From positions 1-49,231 of the forward strand of contig JAQGAU010000045.1 of NCBI GenBank assembly GCA_034698045.1: a stretch of 49,231 bases of DNA. The letters run 5' to 3'. The notes under the pieces were generated by a model. It made no database searches. It was not told the origin of the DNA and saw only the letters and a program-made list of their open reading frames with translations. Position numbers and translations under genes: made by a program. The stretch is from Paramacrobiotus richtersi (lineage: Eukaryota > Tardigrada > Eutardigrada > Parachela > Macrobiotidae). This document shows positions 10,640 to 20,344 of the stretch, one piece after another (position 1 is the first letter of the stretch; each line of letters begins with the position of its first letter).

Positions 10640-11990
10640 TGGTTTCTACCGCTCAACTGCAGAACGGTATTCCCTTCCTCCTACCGCTTCGTCATCATCG
10701 AAGATGAACGGATGTTCGGCTTTTGGACAGGCATCTCTTACAGAGACGAGGTTACAGCTCTCGACTGCGGTCAGCCGTATGTGCATGGTCTCTTAAGTGA
10801 GTGTTCCAGGAATAGTGCGAACAGTGCTCAACGCTGTTGCAGTGCTACTTCGAAAGGGACTGTGAGCGCATAAACATTACATCTGCTATAATGGAACGCT
10901 AGGTAGGTCCGCTAATGCAACGTTCAAAACGTGGTTCCCTCATGAAAGTAAAGAACGGTTTACTACGTTACAGTGTCTGAAAAACAAGAAAGGGGTAAGC
11001 AGTCTTTTTTTAGTGAACCAAGGCTATGAAGACGAAATTTACGAAAAACCACATCGATCCGAAGAATTCTGGGAGAATTCCGAACCTCGGAGCGTAAGGG
11101 TCGACGCAAATGGTCCCGCGAACCTAACTATTAGTTGGCAGAGGCTAGCTAGTCTCCGTGCGAGATAACTCTTGGCATACTTGTATCTTCTTTTAGAAGA
11201 CAACGAAGTGTACCTGAAAAACATGCAGATAGTAAAAGATCACGTGCGCCTGTCGGTGGTTGTTGCACAAGATCCGCTGCAAGATTTTTAATATGTCACC
11301 CTAACGCTGCAAAGCATATTTTTCATCCGCATTTTTAGTTTCTTCGAACTTTGTAATCTTTTTAGCCTTTTGCTTTTAGACAACGAATTTCAGCTGAGTA
11401 CGTCTACGGATGTGGGCTTTATTCAGTTCGTTTGGTGATAAGTATATTGAAGGGTGTCTCTCTACGCCAGTGCTTTTCAGAACACCTCCTTCAAGTAAGA
11501 TGTGGAATACGTGTGATATTGCATTTGTTTCTGCCTGCTAGGAGAACTCCTGTTATTTTGCAACACACCGTCAGGTGCCTCAAAGCTGCAAGTTCATCAG
11601 AAACCTAATTTTTCCGACTCTGTAGATAAAAGTAACGACCTCTGGCCGGACGCACCGGAAGCGAAAGTTTCATAGTTTGTCACCGTACGACAAACGACTG
11701 CTAATCTGGTACCCGCCGTTTCCGCTTGTTCATCCGCGCCTCCGACACCTGTGAGTCTGCCCATTATCTTGCTGATCCTGCTGCTAAGCATTTGCTTATT
11801 TGTTGCATTGGTAACGATAACTCTTCTCATTGTGCATGCTCGTGTTCTTGGACGTTTTCTGACTTAAATAATTAACCGTTGATGCCCTGTAAATTCGAAG
11901 TAATTTTTTTTAGAGCAGGGTGAATTATTTTGAATTTTAAATCGTTCAAATGCGATGGCAATCGCAGCATCCTCCGCTTCCTCCGGGGTC
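10640..11990. other. Intergenic, no supported gene
   Basis: Frames on both strands are short and share nothing recognisable. Upstream exons for the duplicated TGF-beta fragment were sought on the - strand and not found. Confidence 0.3.
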
Positions 11991-12019
11991 ATTCACATTA
12001 TGTACGGGAGACGGCTTTC

Positions 12020-12330
12020 TGGTTTTTGCTCAACCGTTGGGAGGTCGCTTCTTTTCCAATAAAAATGGCGTTGGCTTGGTAGCTCAACCGTTGTGAGTGT
12101 AGGCAGTAACGTATTGGCAGCAGTACTGTGTAGGGTATAAAGGCAGCGCGTGCATACAGACTGACCGAGAGCACACACACTCACACACAGTGCACTGGGC
12201 CGAGACACAGGCCCGAGAGAAAACACATACGGGGTGCGGCCAGAAATGGCGGCTGTTCTATGACTGGGTGAAAATGGCGGAGCCTTCCTCTGATTGGTTG
12301 CTGCTAAAAGCACCCGTATTCTTCTGAAAT
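12020..12330. promoter_or_regulatory. Promoter-like or LTR-like block with TATA box
   Basis: GGGTATAAAGGCAGCG at about 12133-12148 resembles a TATA box, followed by a CA-rich tract. AAAATGGCGG and TGATTGGTTG (inverted CCAAT) are present, and the 15-base string AGCTCAACCGTTGTG echoes GCTCAACCGTTGGGA upstream. This could be a core promoter or a solo LTR; no partner copy or target duplication was found, and no convincing exon follows. Confidence 0.3.
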
Positions 12331-12364
12331 CCTGTGAGTCTGGGCTCGACTAACTTTTAAACTT

Positions 12365-12652
12365 TTGGATTTGGGGAGATTCTACAGCAAATCTGGCAGC
12401 CGCACGTTACGCTTTTTCGAACGATATCAAAGATGTGCAAATCGGAATACTTCGCGTTGCTATAGTTGGGTTGTTACGTGCCCATACTGTAAATTTTCTT
12501 TTGAGGTATTTGGATGTGTTATCAGTCGAAAACCTCGTGGATATCCATATTCCGGCAATCGCGTTTCCCTGCCTTTGAATCAAAGTGAATCCGAGTTGAG
12601 AAAGCTTGTGATGATTGGTGGGAGTTTTAAAGAATTGCGCACAACTCGTTAA
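12365..12652 (+). CDS. Unrecognised 95-codon ORF downstream of the TATA block
   Basis: A short basic frame with a CPYC motif near residue 39 and no recognisable domain. The only support is its position 3' of the promoter-like block. Could be chance. Confidence 0.15.
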   Translation: MDLGRFYSKSGSRTLRFFERYQRCANRNTSRCYSWVVTCPYCKFSFEVFGCVISRKPRGYPYSGNRVSLPLNQSESELRKLVMIGGSFKELRTTR

Positions 12653-13064
12653 TGTCCATAAGCCGAAGAAACCATATCATATGGTATTGATCAACTTTAT
12701 ATAGAACGATATACGATCCTGGCTTTCTATCCGGAAGTCAGGACACGTTTGGATCCTTGTTTAAAGATGCATAAGCATGCGCATTTTATGGGTAATTGTT
12801 GCTCAGAACAGACGACCTTTATAAGTGGTGCATTAAACGCCCAATCTAACATTTAATCTTAAGGAAATTAGTTAGCTAATTATACAATCGAAGGTCCCAT
12901 TAAAGACGACTGTCGACCCAAAGTCTAGCTGAAGCCACAGATTGTACAAGTTGTAAAGGTGACGGCCGCTATTCCTCACGCGGAAAGTGATAACGATATC
13001 TAGTTTATCACTTTCGTAAATTAGAAACCGCCAGCATCCAAGGCCACGAGACCAGCAACAATTA

Positions 13065-13606
13065 TAGAGCCCGGCACGAGCCGCGAGGCTCGGCTCGACT
13101 CATGAGCGCTCGCGGCTCGCAAGCCCGATAAGCGAGCTAACGGTTTTTGGCCACGAGTCGAGTCGATCCAAGCTAGGGTTTTCAGCCTCGCGAGCGATCC
13201 GAGCGAGCCGGACTTTCCTCCCTGAACGAGTTAATTTGAAAAACAATTATTTGTTTTATTTCGTTTGCAAATAAAGTATCATCAAACTTGCTTTTCTCGC
13301 TCAAACAACGCCGATTCCGGACTCCAGATGACTGTTCAGTTTATTTACTGTATAGAAACACATTTCCGCTGCATAATAGGGCAAAAAATAATTAATTTTG
13401 AAATACAAATGATGACTGCGAGCCGGACGAGCCCGTCAATTGCATTCAGTTAAACGAGCCGAGCGAGTGAAGCCTAAACGTCCGGAATCGAAGAGCGAGC
13501 GAGCGAGCCAGGACAGAACTGCCAGCGAGCCGAGCACGAAGCCGGCACTTGCAAATTCGGCGCGAGCGACGCGAGCCGTAAAAGTACGGCTCGTGCCAGC
13601 CTCTAC
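13065..13606. mobile_element. Non-autonomous hAT-like element (CGAGC subterminal repeats)
   Basis: 542 bp bounded by TAGAGCCCGGCACGAGCC and, inverted, GTAGAGGCTGGCACGAGCC, flanked by CAACAATTA (13056-13064) and CAACAACTA (13607-13615), close to the 8-bp duplication typical of hAT. Both terminal 100-150 bp are dense in CGAGC/GCTCG motifs in both orientations, including (GAGC) runs near 13492. Such clustered subterminal motifs are the usual binding sites of hAT transposases. The core (about 13220-13410) is AT-rich and non-coding. Confidence 0.72.
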
Positions 13607-13619
13607 CAACAACTACAGC

Positions 13620-14023
13620 CTTATTCATCAACAACTACAGTTCACACATTATTACAACTAAGGCGCTCATCAGGTCTGCCGGATAAACCAACCCGACGCC
13701 CACCATCTTGCACTGACGCCCGGACCCTTCCTGCCCTTCTCCTGCAACGCCGTCAAGCCCGGCCGTCGGCATGGTGGACGTTGCGCGCGCACGGTTGGCG
13801 CGACCAAGGCGGGCGTCACCACGGCGGCCGTCCAGACTCCAGCAGCACGGAGCAGTGGCAACACGTCGGACGCCCTCAGGGTCTACTGGTGTGTTTGCCA
13901 ACTACCATCGATCATTTACGATTCCGTCGCGGTGAGATGCGCCGTCGCCAATGCGGACCTGCCTGGCATGTTGAATTCAAGCCGATTTTGGCGGAATCAT
14001 TCTATCACTCCATTAGTCGTTTA
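13620..14023. repeat. GC-rich dispersed repeat R2, copy 1
   Basis: About 370 bp repeats at 14645-15015 in direct orientation with roughly 85-90% identity. Both copies keep a + strand frame reading KPGRRHGGRCARTVGA and TTAAVQTPAAR, and also a - strand frame containing GRRGD...RANRARATST. GC content is far above the surroundings. Whether any frame is coding is unresolved; no known domain is evident. Copy 1 has about 17 extra bases (near 13927-13944) relative to copy 2. Confidence 0.65.
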
Positions 14024-14644
14024 ATGGTGAATGTTTGTGGGTGACAATTTTTAGCAAAACTCATTCCAAGTTAAAGCGGCAGAGTAAGGGTTATATTTTT
14101 TTATAACTAGATACTCGGATATGGTGCAATTGCGCAAGAATCATGCATGAGACATAGCGCTTTGTTCCCGTTAATATTGTCTCCTTTGGCTTTACCGAAC
14201 AGGCGAGAGGACTCTGACGGGACGATAGCAGCAAGCAACAGCTGTCCGCCTGAATTAAAATCACGTGCTGATCGTGGTCCGACAACGATATTCGTGGATA
14301 CTGCCGCACCTAACAAAAGTACTAAAACCATTTAGGTCACTTGATAACTAGACTGAATCTTCAAATGTACTTCTTCATGATGTGAAAGAATCGACATTTC
14401 TGACTGCTTTTCATGATAGTTCAGTGGAAGAGTGTCTGCGTTCAGTAGACATCACGCGAACGCTGTAAAAATCTTAAAGTATGTAAACTGACGCATTTAT
14501 GTAAATTTGTCTCAGATGGTTACATCTGTTGGTTATTTGCTCATTCACACAACATACGTTACTAGAATCATATATAATCAGTGACTTCCTATATCTACAT
14601 AAACATATATAGTAAGTTATTGGGGTATCCGATCGATATAGTAG
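14024..14644. other. Spacer between the R2 copies, no gene recognised
   Basis: Frames are short on both strands. A tRNA A-box-like string near 14413 was considered and rejected. Confidence 0.3.
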
Positions 14645-15015
14645 CCTTCAGGCAGCTCACACATCAATGCAACTACGGCGCACATCAGCTCTGCCGGCGA
14701 AACCAACCCGACGCTCGCCACTTTATACTGGCGCCCGGACCCATCCAGCCCTTCTCCAGCAACGCAATCAAGCCCGGCCGTCGGCACGGTGGACGTTGCG
14801 CGCGCACGGTTGGCGCGATCAAGGCGGGTGTCACCACGGCGGCCGTTCAGACTCCAGCAGCTCGAAGGAGTGGCAACACGTCGGACGCCCTCAGAACTTA
14901 CTAGTGTGTCTACCAACTACCTTCGATCTTTTACAATCCCGTAGCCAATGCGGTCCTGCCTGGTATGTTGAACTCAAGCCGAATTTGGCGGAATCATTTT
15001 TGTCATTAGTTATAT
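14645..15015. repeat. GC-rich dispersed repeat R2, copy 2
   Basis: Partner of 13620-14023. The - strand frame of 99 codons and the + strand frames are open for most of the repeat, though the + frame with KPGRRHGGR meets a stop (TAG) near 14902. No target duplication was identified at the edges. Confidence 0.65.
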
Positions 15016-16312
15016 AGCGCCGGCAGCAAGCTCAGACGTTATCCCTACCGGTCTGGAATGGCAGTGGCAGCCGTAGAAATTGTAAGCAATGCTGAAACTT
15101 TCACTCCGGTCCTTCGACAGCAGCACCCTTGCCCTGTCCTCCAGTTCCTTACAGGAAATTGCCTGTAAAACGCAGTTCCGCCGGTTTCTGGATGTAGCAC
15201 CACTGTGGCTGTTACTGTGCACAAAGGTGTGGATATCGAGAATCTTCAAAGGCGGCCGACAGATGCTGAACATGCTCAGTTCCCTTCAAATGACGCTCCA
15301 GACTCATGTAAAAATTCTGTAACTAACGCTCAAAGCGTGAAATACTTAGCGATCAGGTCAGCTCTCGTTCTAGTGTAGCGGGTTCCCAACCCGGCGTCCG
15401 GGCAGACGTTCAGCCTGTTAGAATCTGTAACCCATCGCCGTCTTGTCGTGTGTCCTCAGTCAACAATCCCGCAACATAACCGCTAAGCAGTTTTTGATCT
15501 AATGCTTCCTACATGGCGACCATAACGCGTTGACTAAGGGATACGATTTCCTCTTTCAGGATTTTAGGGTTACTAGCGGTTATAGCTGTACGTCAGGTTA
15601 TGAATTGGTAATTGTTAGTTTGACGTTTAAGCGACGCAAATTTGTAGGTCAACGCACGGTTGACAAACGAATGGTCACTGTATAATTACAGTTGGCATCA
15701 AACATATTTATAAGTTCGTAACCAGTGTTGAAATTATATCCTCAAGGGAGGCGCGGTTCAAGGCGTCATTTTAGGAACTTCGCAAAATCTTCTGGAACAA
15801 AAGACTAATAAAAGAAAATAAAAATTTTTACAGCTGCTCCTCCGGAAATACACGATATCATGCCAGTCATATTTTGTGTTATACAAGTCAACAGTTCTCA
15901 AAAAATCGAAATATGTGCTCACCTCGATCCGTAAAATCATGATGCATGCCCGCGGCAGATATTTCGAGAGATTCTAGTTGCCTGACAACTCTGTTGTAAA
16001 AAGCAGTTTCATGCGCAAACCGCGGCAAAAAATCACGAAAAATCATCTTCCACAAAAAGACGGTAAGTTTTAAAATATCGGCCACACTGTGTTCTTTGCA
16101 GATTGCTTTTCAAAATGGTCATACATGTACAGATTTCGCTCCGCCTCCCAAGGATAATCTTACAGGGACCATCGAGCACAGGGACAGGTTGTTATTAGTG
16201 CGCCTTGGGTTCTTTCATGTAAGTTTCAGCGTCCTTTTTGTAAAAACCCGAGATACGTAAAACTGAAAAGACGTTATTTTTGAATGTACTTAGCACAAAT
16301 TGTGCACTGCAG
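15016..16312. other. Intergenic, no supported gene
   Basis: Short frames only (for example 77 codons at 15089-15322 on +) with no recognisable motif. Confidence 0.3.
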
Positions 16313-16818
16313 TATTTGTCGGATTCTCTTGCTGGAGCCTTGTCAGATGATTTGTCGGAGCTCAGACGCAAACTGCCTCCCGGACCGCCCTGCTGTCCTC
16401 CACCTTCTTTCAGTGATGATAGTGACGAAGAGGGTTACTTTCGCAAAGATGAGCCACATGAAGAAGAATGGGAGAAGGAAGATGCGAACACGCCTGATGA
16501 GAGGGACCAGAAGAATGTTGTGGCTGAAGGTTTAGAAAAAGGTGTCCGGAATCGATTCAGACGAGGATGCTCCCATGCAGGAGGGCCAGTCCGATCCGGC
16601 GCAATCGATGTCAGAAGGTATTTCTGGATTGTTGGCACACTGTTTGTCGGGCTATGGATTGTTATGAATTCATCCTGTAGGCAGTCCAAAGGAAGTGCCT
16701 CCTCCAGCTGTTCCGCCTATACGTCCAGCTCCATTCAATCCTGGACTGCCAAGTTACCGAAATATTCCACCGCCTGTATTGTCGGGCTCGAGATTTGCAC
16801 CACCGCCGCCACGCCCTG
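16313..16818 (+). CDS. Proline-rich/acidic protein exons (WBP11-like)
   Basis: Exon 16313 on follows GTGCACTGCAG and reads LPPGPPCCPPPSF, then a long D/E/S run. Its frame is interrupted by 31 nt (16530-16560) that begin GT and end TTCAG; skipping them continues the acidic run into 16561-16617. A normal 63-nt intron (16618-16680) follows, and 16681-16818 encodes PPPAVPPIRPAPF...RFAPPPPRPG, ending at a GTAAG donor. The PPGPPP plus acidic plus proline-rich order resembles spliceosome-associated WBP11, but no diagnostic N-terminal region is in view, so this is a composition-level call. The 31-nt gap is either an extremely short intron or a frame lesion. Confidence 0.45.
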
Positions 16819-16903
16819 GTAAGAATTTTGAACTAGTCCTTACTGAAAGCGCGGCCGGTTTTCTGCATAATAGGCACACATGTTGAATCAGCTCGGAATT
16901 TAA

Positions 16904-17606
16904 GGGAATCTATCGACGGCAGAGGCCGAAAGTGGTACCATTGACAAACAGTTCATAGCTTTCAAACCGTTGTATGCATTGTAATCAACAAAAACCAAAG
17001 TTTTCGAAGGATGTTTGATATATGTATTCCCCCTGTGATCAAGCTGAAAACATATGCTGCGGTTCGGAAAAAGAAATTTTCCCACGGTCAAAACCCAAAT
17101 TTTCAATAATTATCTACTCCCACCAACCAATGTTTTAAAAAACATGTTGGCTATCAATCGATGCAGAAAAATGCGTAGAACAGTTAGCACCTATTTAAAA
17201 TCGGAGACCCCTTTTGTGTGAATTTCGCGTTTTTCATTTCTCCGAAACAATTAAAAAAAACGTTTTTTTGAGTTTTCTATTATCAGAATCCATACTGCAA
17301 GGGTCTCCGGTTTTAAATAGGTGCAAACTGTTCTCCACATTTTTTTGTATCGGTTGTTAGCCAACCTGTTTTTTGAAACATTGGTTGCTGGGTCTAGACA
17401 ATTTTTGTAAATTTGGGTTTTGACCGTGGGAAAATTTGTTTTTCGAACCGCTGCAGATGTTTTCAGCATGATAAATGCGGTAATACCTACATCAAAGATC
17501 CTTCCAAAACTTTTGTTTTTGTTGATTACAATGCAAGCAACGGTTTGCAAGCAATGAATTGTTTGTCCGGAACACCACTTTCGGCCTCCGGCATCGATAG
17601 ATTCCC
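16904..17606. mobile_element. Foldback element with ~300-bp inverted arms, TTAA-flanked
   Basis: The left arm (about 16904-17211) and right arm (about 17306-17606) are inverse complements at roughly 85-90% over their length, separated by about 90 bp. Ends read GGGAATCTATCGA, and TTAA sits immediately outside both (16900-16903, 17607-17610), the target of piggyBac-type transposases. No transposase is encoded; the 153-codon - strand frame through the right arm is fortuitous. It lies inside the intron that starts at 16819 and ends TTTTTGCAG at 17816. The transcript would form a very long hairpin. Confidence 0.8.
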
Positions 17607-17816
17607 TTAAAAAAATGTCAGTGTTCGACCGCGTTTGCGCTCCAATTGAGTTGATCGCTTTCGTCAGCTGATTGTCATGCGTTTCTTTTTTTATTATCTT
17701 TTTAGAAATCATTGATATACGTTAATCTGAGGCAAGTCCATGTTCTCTTTGTAGTTCATATAATTACACGAAGCACAATACGGAACATAAAGTACATTCA
17801 AGTTTTCTTTTTGCAG

Positions 17817-17885
17817 AAATAACCTTCTTAGATGAAGCCGTTGGTGTGTCCGTGTTACCCAAACCGGAAAAGCTCGTTATGATCG
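17817..17885 (+). CDS. Small exon joined in phase to the proline-rich exons
   Basis: It follows a strong TTTTCTTTTTGCAG acceptor. The upstream exon ends ...CCT G (phase 1) and this exon starts AA ATA, so splicing yields GAA and an open frame ITFLDEAVGVSVLPKPEKL. It ends at ATC G before GTAGGA. The phase agreement supports one transcript across the foldback-bearing intron. Its connection to the LRR exon downstream is possible but not shown. Confidence 0.5.
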
Positions 17886-18116
17886 GTAGGATATGCAGTT
17901 ATTGTGCAACAAAGTACCCCTGACTTGTGCGCTGAAATTTTAAACTCTTACAACTTTAGAAAAAGCAGACAGGCAGACAGACAGGCCGTAATACGTCCTT
18001 CTAAGCGTTAAAAATCTTTTGGTAAATCCGGCAATATTCTATCTACCATCAGAGAAATTGTACTGTCATATGAATTTTCAAATTCCGTTAGATTGCATAT
18101 TATATACCGTTTACCG

Positions 18117-19360
18117 GCAGTTAACCCTGTGCAATTAGAACAAGAATACCGAATGGTAATGGTGGCTCGTATTCCAAGTCTTAAAGTGCTGGACTAGCAG
18201 GAAATCGAACCTTACGATCGGGACTGGTGTATTATGCTGCTACTTGACAGTCTCTATCATGAAGAAACCGATCTCAGGATGGCGGTCAGTGATCTATTTG
18301 ACAATATCACCCCAGCGGAGATTCCTGACATGGACGACTTAATGGTCACGGGACAGAAAAGGGTCACCGTGGTCGAACCTGACGACGACACAGAAGTGCA
18401 GCCCTATGAGCCGGAAGACAACGTCGATCAAATGGAGTGCCAAATTTTAGTGTTGGGTAGTAGAACTCTTCGGACCGCTTACTTACTATTACTATCCTCT
18501 ACAGAAGTATTACTTAATATTACTTACTAACTGTCCCAAAACCCTGCTATTTACTTACTATTCGACATGTATCTTAGGATATTACTTACTATTTACTATT
18601 CTTTTACTATTATTTATTATGTGGCAAATTTTCAGACAGAAGAAGTTACTTACTAACAACCCAGAAAAATACAAAAAACGTAACTGAAGCAACACGCGCT
18701 CTACGAATGTATCGTGCAATGTTCACGAAGAATTTAGTAAGTAACGGAAAACAAATTTTTCGCGAAAAAATGGTCTAGCACAAAGTTTGACCTGCTGTGC
18801 GAGTTTCAGATGAAAAGTAAAAAAACGAAAAATTATAACGAAGTAAGTGCTTATTAGCGGAAGACAGTGAACGTGTGCGATTTCTCAGAGGGCTGCTCGA
18901 CGAGTGCAACGAAACCGCCTGGCTAAAACTGAATAATATAAAAAAGAGTCGCCGAGTCGGGCTTCCAGCGATTAGTCGTGGTTTTGCGTCCAGTTCAGGC
19001 AGCTTGTGGACAGTGGCGGCAGCAATGTCAGTACGGTAGTCGACGCCATAGAGCGTGAGCCGTTTTGGATTTTCGACTCAGGCTATTACCCCAAAAATCG
19101 GCGTAGAAGTAACAGTTAGTAACTGTATTTACTATGCTGGCCGGACGAGTCAGTAATATTTACTTACTATTACTACTGGCTGCTGCATTGTTACTTACTA
19201 TTGCTTATTATTTAACAACATAGCCTACTATTTACTTAATATTACCATTAAGGAAACATTTACTTACTTACTATAGTTTACTTAAAATTTACTTACTACC
19301 CAATACGAGTGCCAATGGTCAGAAAATGGCGTTGGCAACGAGAGCGACGATAATAAATAA
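18117..19360 (+). pseudogene. Last exon of an LRR-type protein, split by a transposon
   Basis: The frame VNPVQLEQEYRMVMVARIP SLKVLD...QEIEPYDRDW resembles the C-terminal cap of leucine-rich-repeat proteins. It continues through an acidic tail to ECQ at 18443. An 863-bp hAT-like element then intervenes; after the duplicated GAGTGCCAA the same frame resumes as WSENGVGNESDDNK and stops at 19358-19360, overlapping an AATAAA. Besides the insertion there is an in-frame TAG at 18195-18197 inside the cap. The 5' limit is approximate (possible acceptor CCGGCAG just before 18117). I cannot assign the specific LRR protein. Confidence 0.65.
18444..19306. mobile_element. Non-autonomous hAT-like element in an exon
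   Basis: 863 bp flanked by perfect 9-bp direct repeats GAGTGCCAA (18435-18443, 19307-19315). The ends TAGTGTTGGGTAGTAG and, inverted, TCGTATTGGGTAGTAAG match the CAGTGTTGGG-type termini common in hAT elements. Both subterminal regions are saturated with TTACTTACTA/TAGTAAGTAA variants, in the manner of transposase-binding arrays. The core shows no transposase frame. Removal at the duplication restores the LRR protein frame exactly. Confidence 0.85.
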
Positions 19361-19915
19361 AAGAAAGAAAATACTGGCGAGAGGGCAAAAAAGAAAACGA
19401 AGACAATGAGGAAGAATGAAGACTGTATGCATTCACATGACAATCAAACAGCTCCACTTGAACGCTTTTAATTTAAGCTCACTTTCATTCAATTGACTGA
19501 ACACAAGTTCAGTAACTTGGACCATAAATCTAACGCTCAAACACAAATCGTAAATGCGGCTTTGCGACTGACACATGCAGTGATTGATTCAAAACACATG
19601 TAAGTCTGCGTCGGTAAAATTTCATCCACGTACATTTCACAAAAATACATTTCTTTCATGAAATCTTCATACGATCAGTGCTTCCTTTTGGTTTCTGGCT
19701 GCTTCCGCTGCAACAAAAGGCTGCTACAAAACTATCTGCGAAATAATTCAGACGTGTCAGATTTAATCACCACGTACCTGCTGGTTTCGCCTTTGGTTTT
19801 ATCTGTCTTCCCGCCTGACCTTTAGCCCCGTAGAAACTAAGCGGGTAACTTCGGTCATGGTGTTCCGCAACTGGGGTTTAGCAGCAATAGTGGTCTTACT
19901 TTCCTGTCTGGGGAC
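19361..19915. other. Intergenic between convergent gene remnants
   Basis: Begins with the presumed polyadenylation region of the LRR gene. No frame of note. Confidence 0.35.
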
Positions 19916-20268
19916 TGGCTAGCTATACAGCGCTGGACGCTGCGAGATCATATCACTAGGGATAAGCGACTGTCCGACTGGTCCGGTGGGACCCAAGCCC
20001 GGCATGGGGAATCCTGGAGGTAGACGCATCAGCATTATCCAGAGCTGGGGTGGCTGTAAAATATGTGCAATGATAAACGCTACACAGATGGCGTAAAATG
20101 ACAGAGATCGGGCAATTTTTCCCCATGGAATTTTTTGCGGCTGACCGGAATTAGCGGACTTATTCCCGAGTGCCGCCATTATGAAGTTTCTGTCCTCCAC
20201 GGAAATCCGCGGGTGTTCCTCGGGAGAGTTGTACGCGAATATGACCCACAGCATAAACCATACGCATG
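19916..20268 (-). pseudogene. SLC17/sialin-like transporter exon fragment
   Basis: Starting after a GCTAG acceptor, the - strand frame reads VWFMLWVIFAYNSPEEHPRI, then an E-rich loop, IPWGKIARSLSFYAICVAFI. The W...(Y/D)SP..HPRIS..E and IPW..I..S...(W/Y)AI pattern is the TM6-TM7 segment of the SLC17 anion transporters (sialin, VGLUT, phosphate type). The downstream part (from about 20060) no longer matches the family and ends in a stop at 19919. No other exon of the transporter was found, so this is a broken or truncated piece. Confidence 0.65.
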
Positions 20269-20344
20269 CTAGCGTATGGACGGATTATTACATGACAAGA
20301 AAACCGCGTATCGGCTCTACAGAACAAACGTTTTTTCCGTTGTT

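Noticed and set aside
14405..14460. tRNA-like string (TAGTTCAGTGGAAGAGTGTCTGC)
   Set aside because: An A-box-like match only; no B box or acceptor/T-arm pairing could be formed.
15375..15410. GCGGGTTCCCAACCCGG resembling a T arm
   Set aside because: A short self-complementary string without the rest of a tRNA or SINE head.
17251..17712. 153-codon - strand ORF
   Set aside because: It runs through one arm of the TTAA-flanked foldback; the same sequence in the other arm is not open and no domain is seen.
18444..19306. TTACTTACTA array as a satellite or CRISPR-like array
   Set aside because: Repeats are irregular, confined to the subterminal parts of a TIR element, and flanked by a target duplication.
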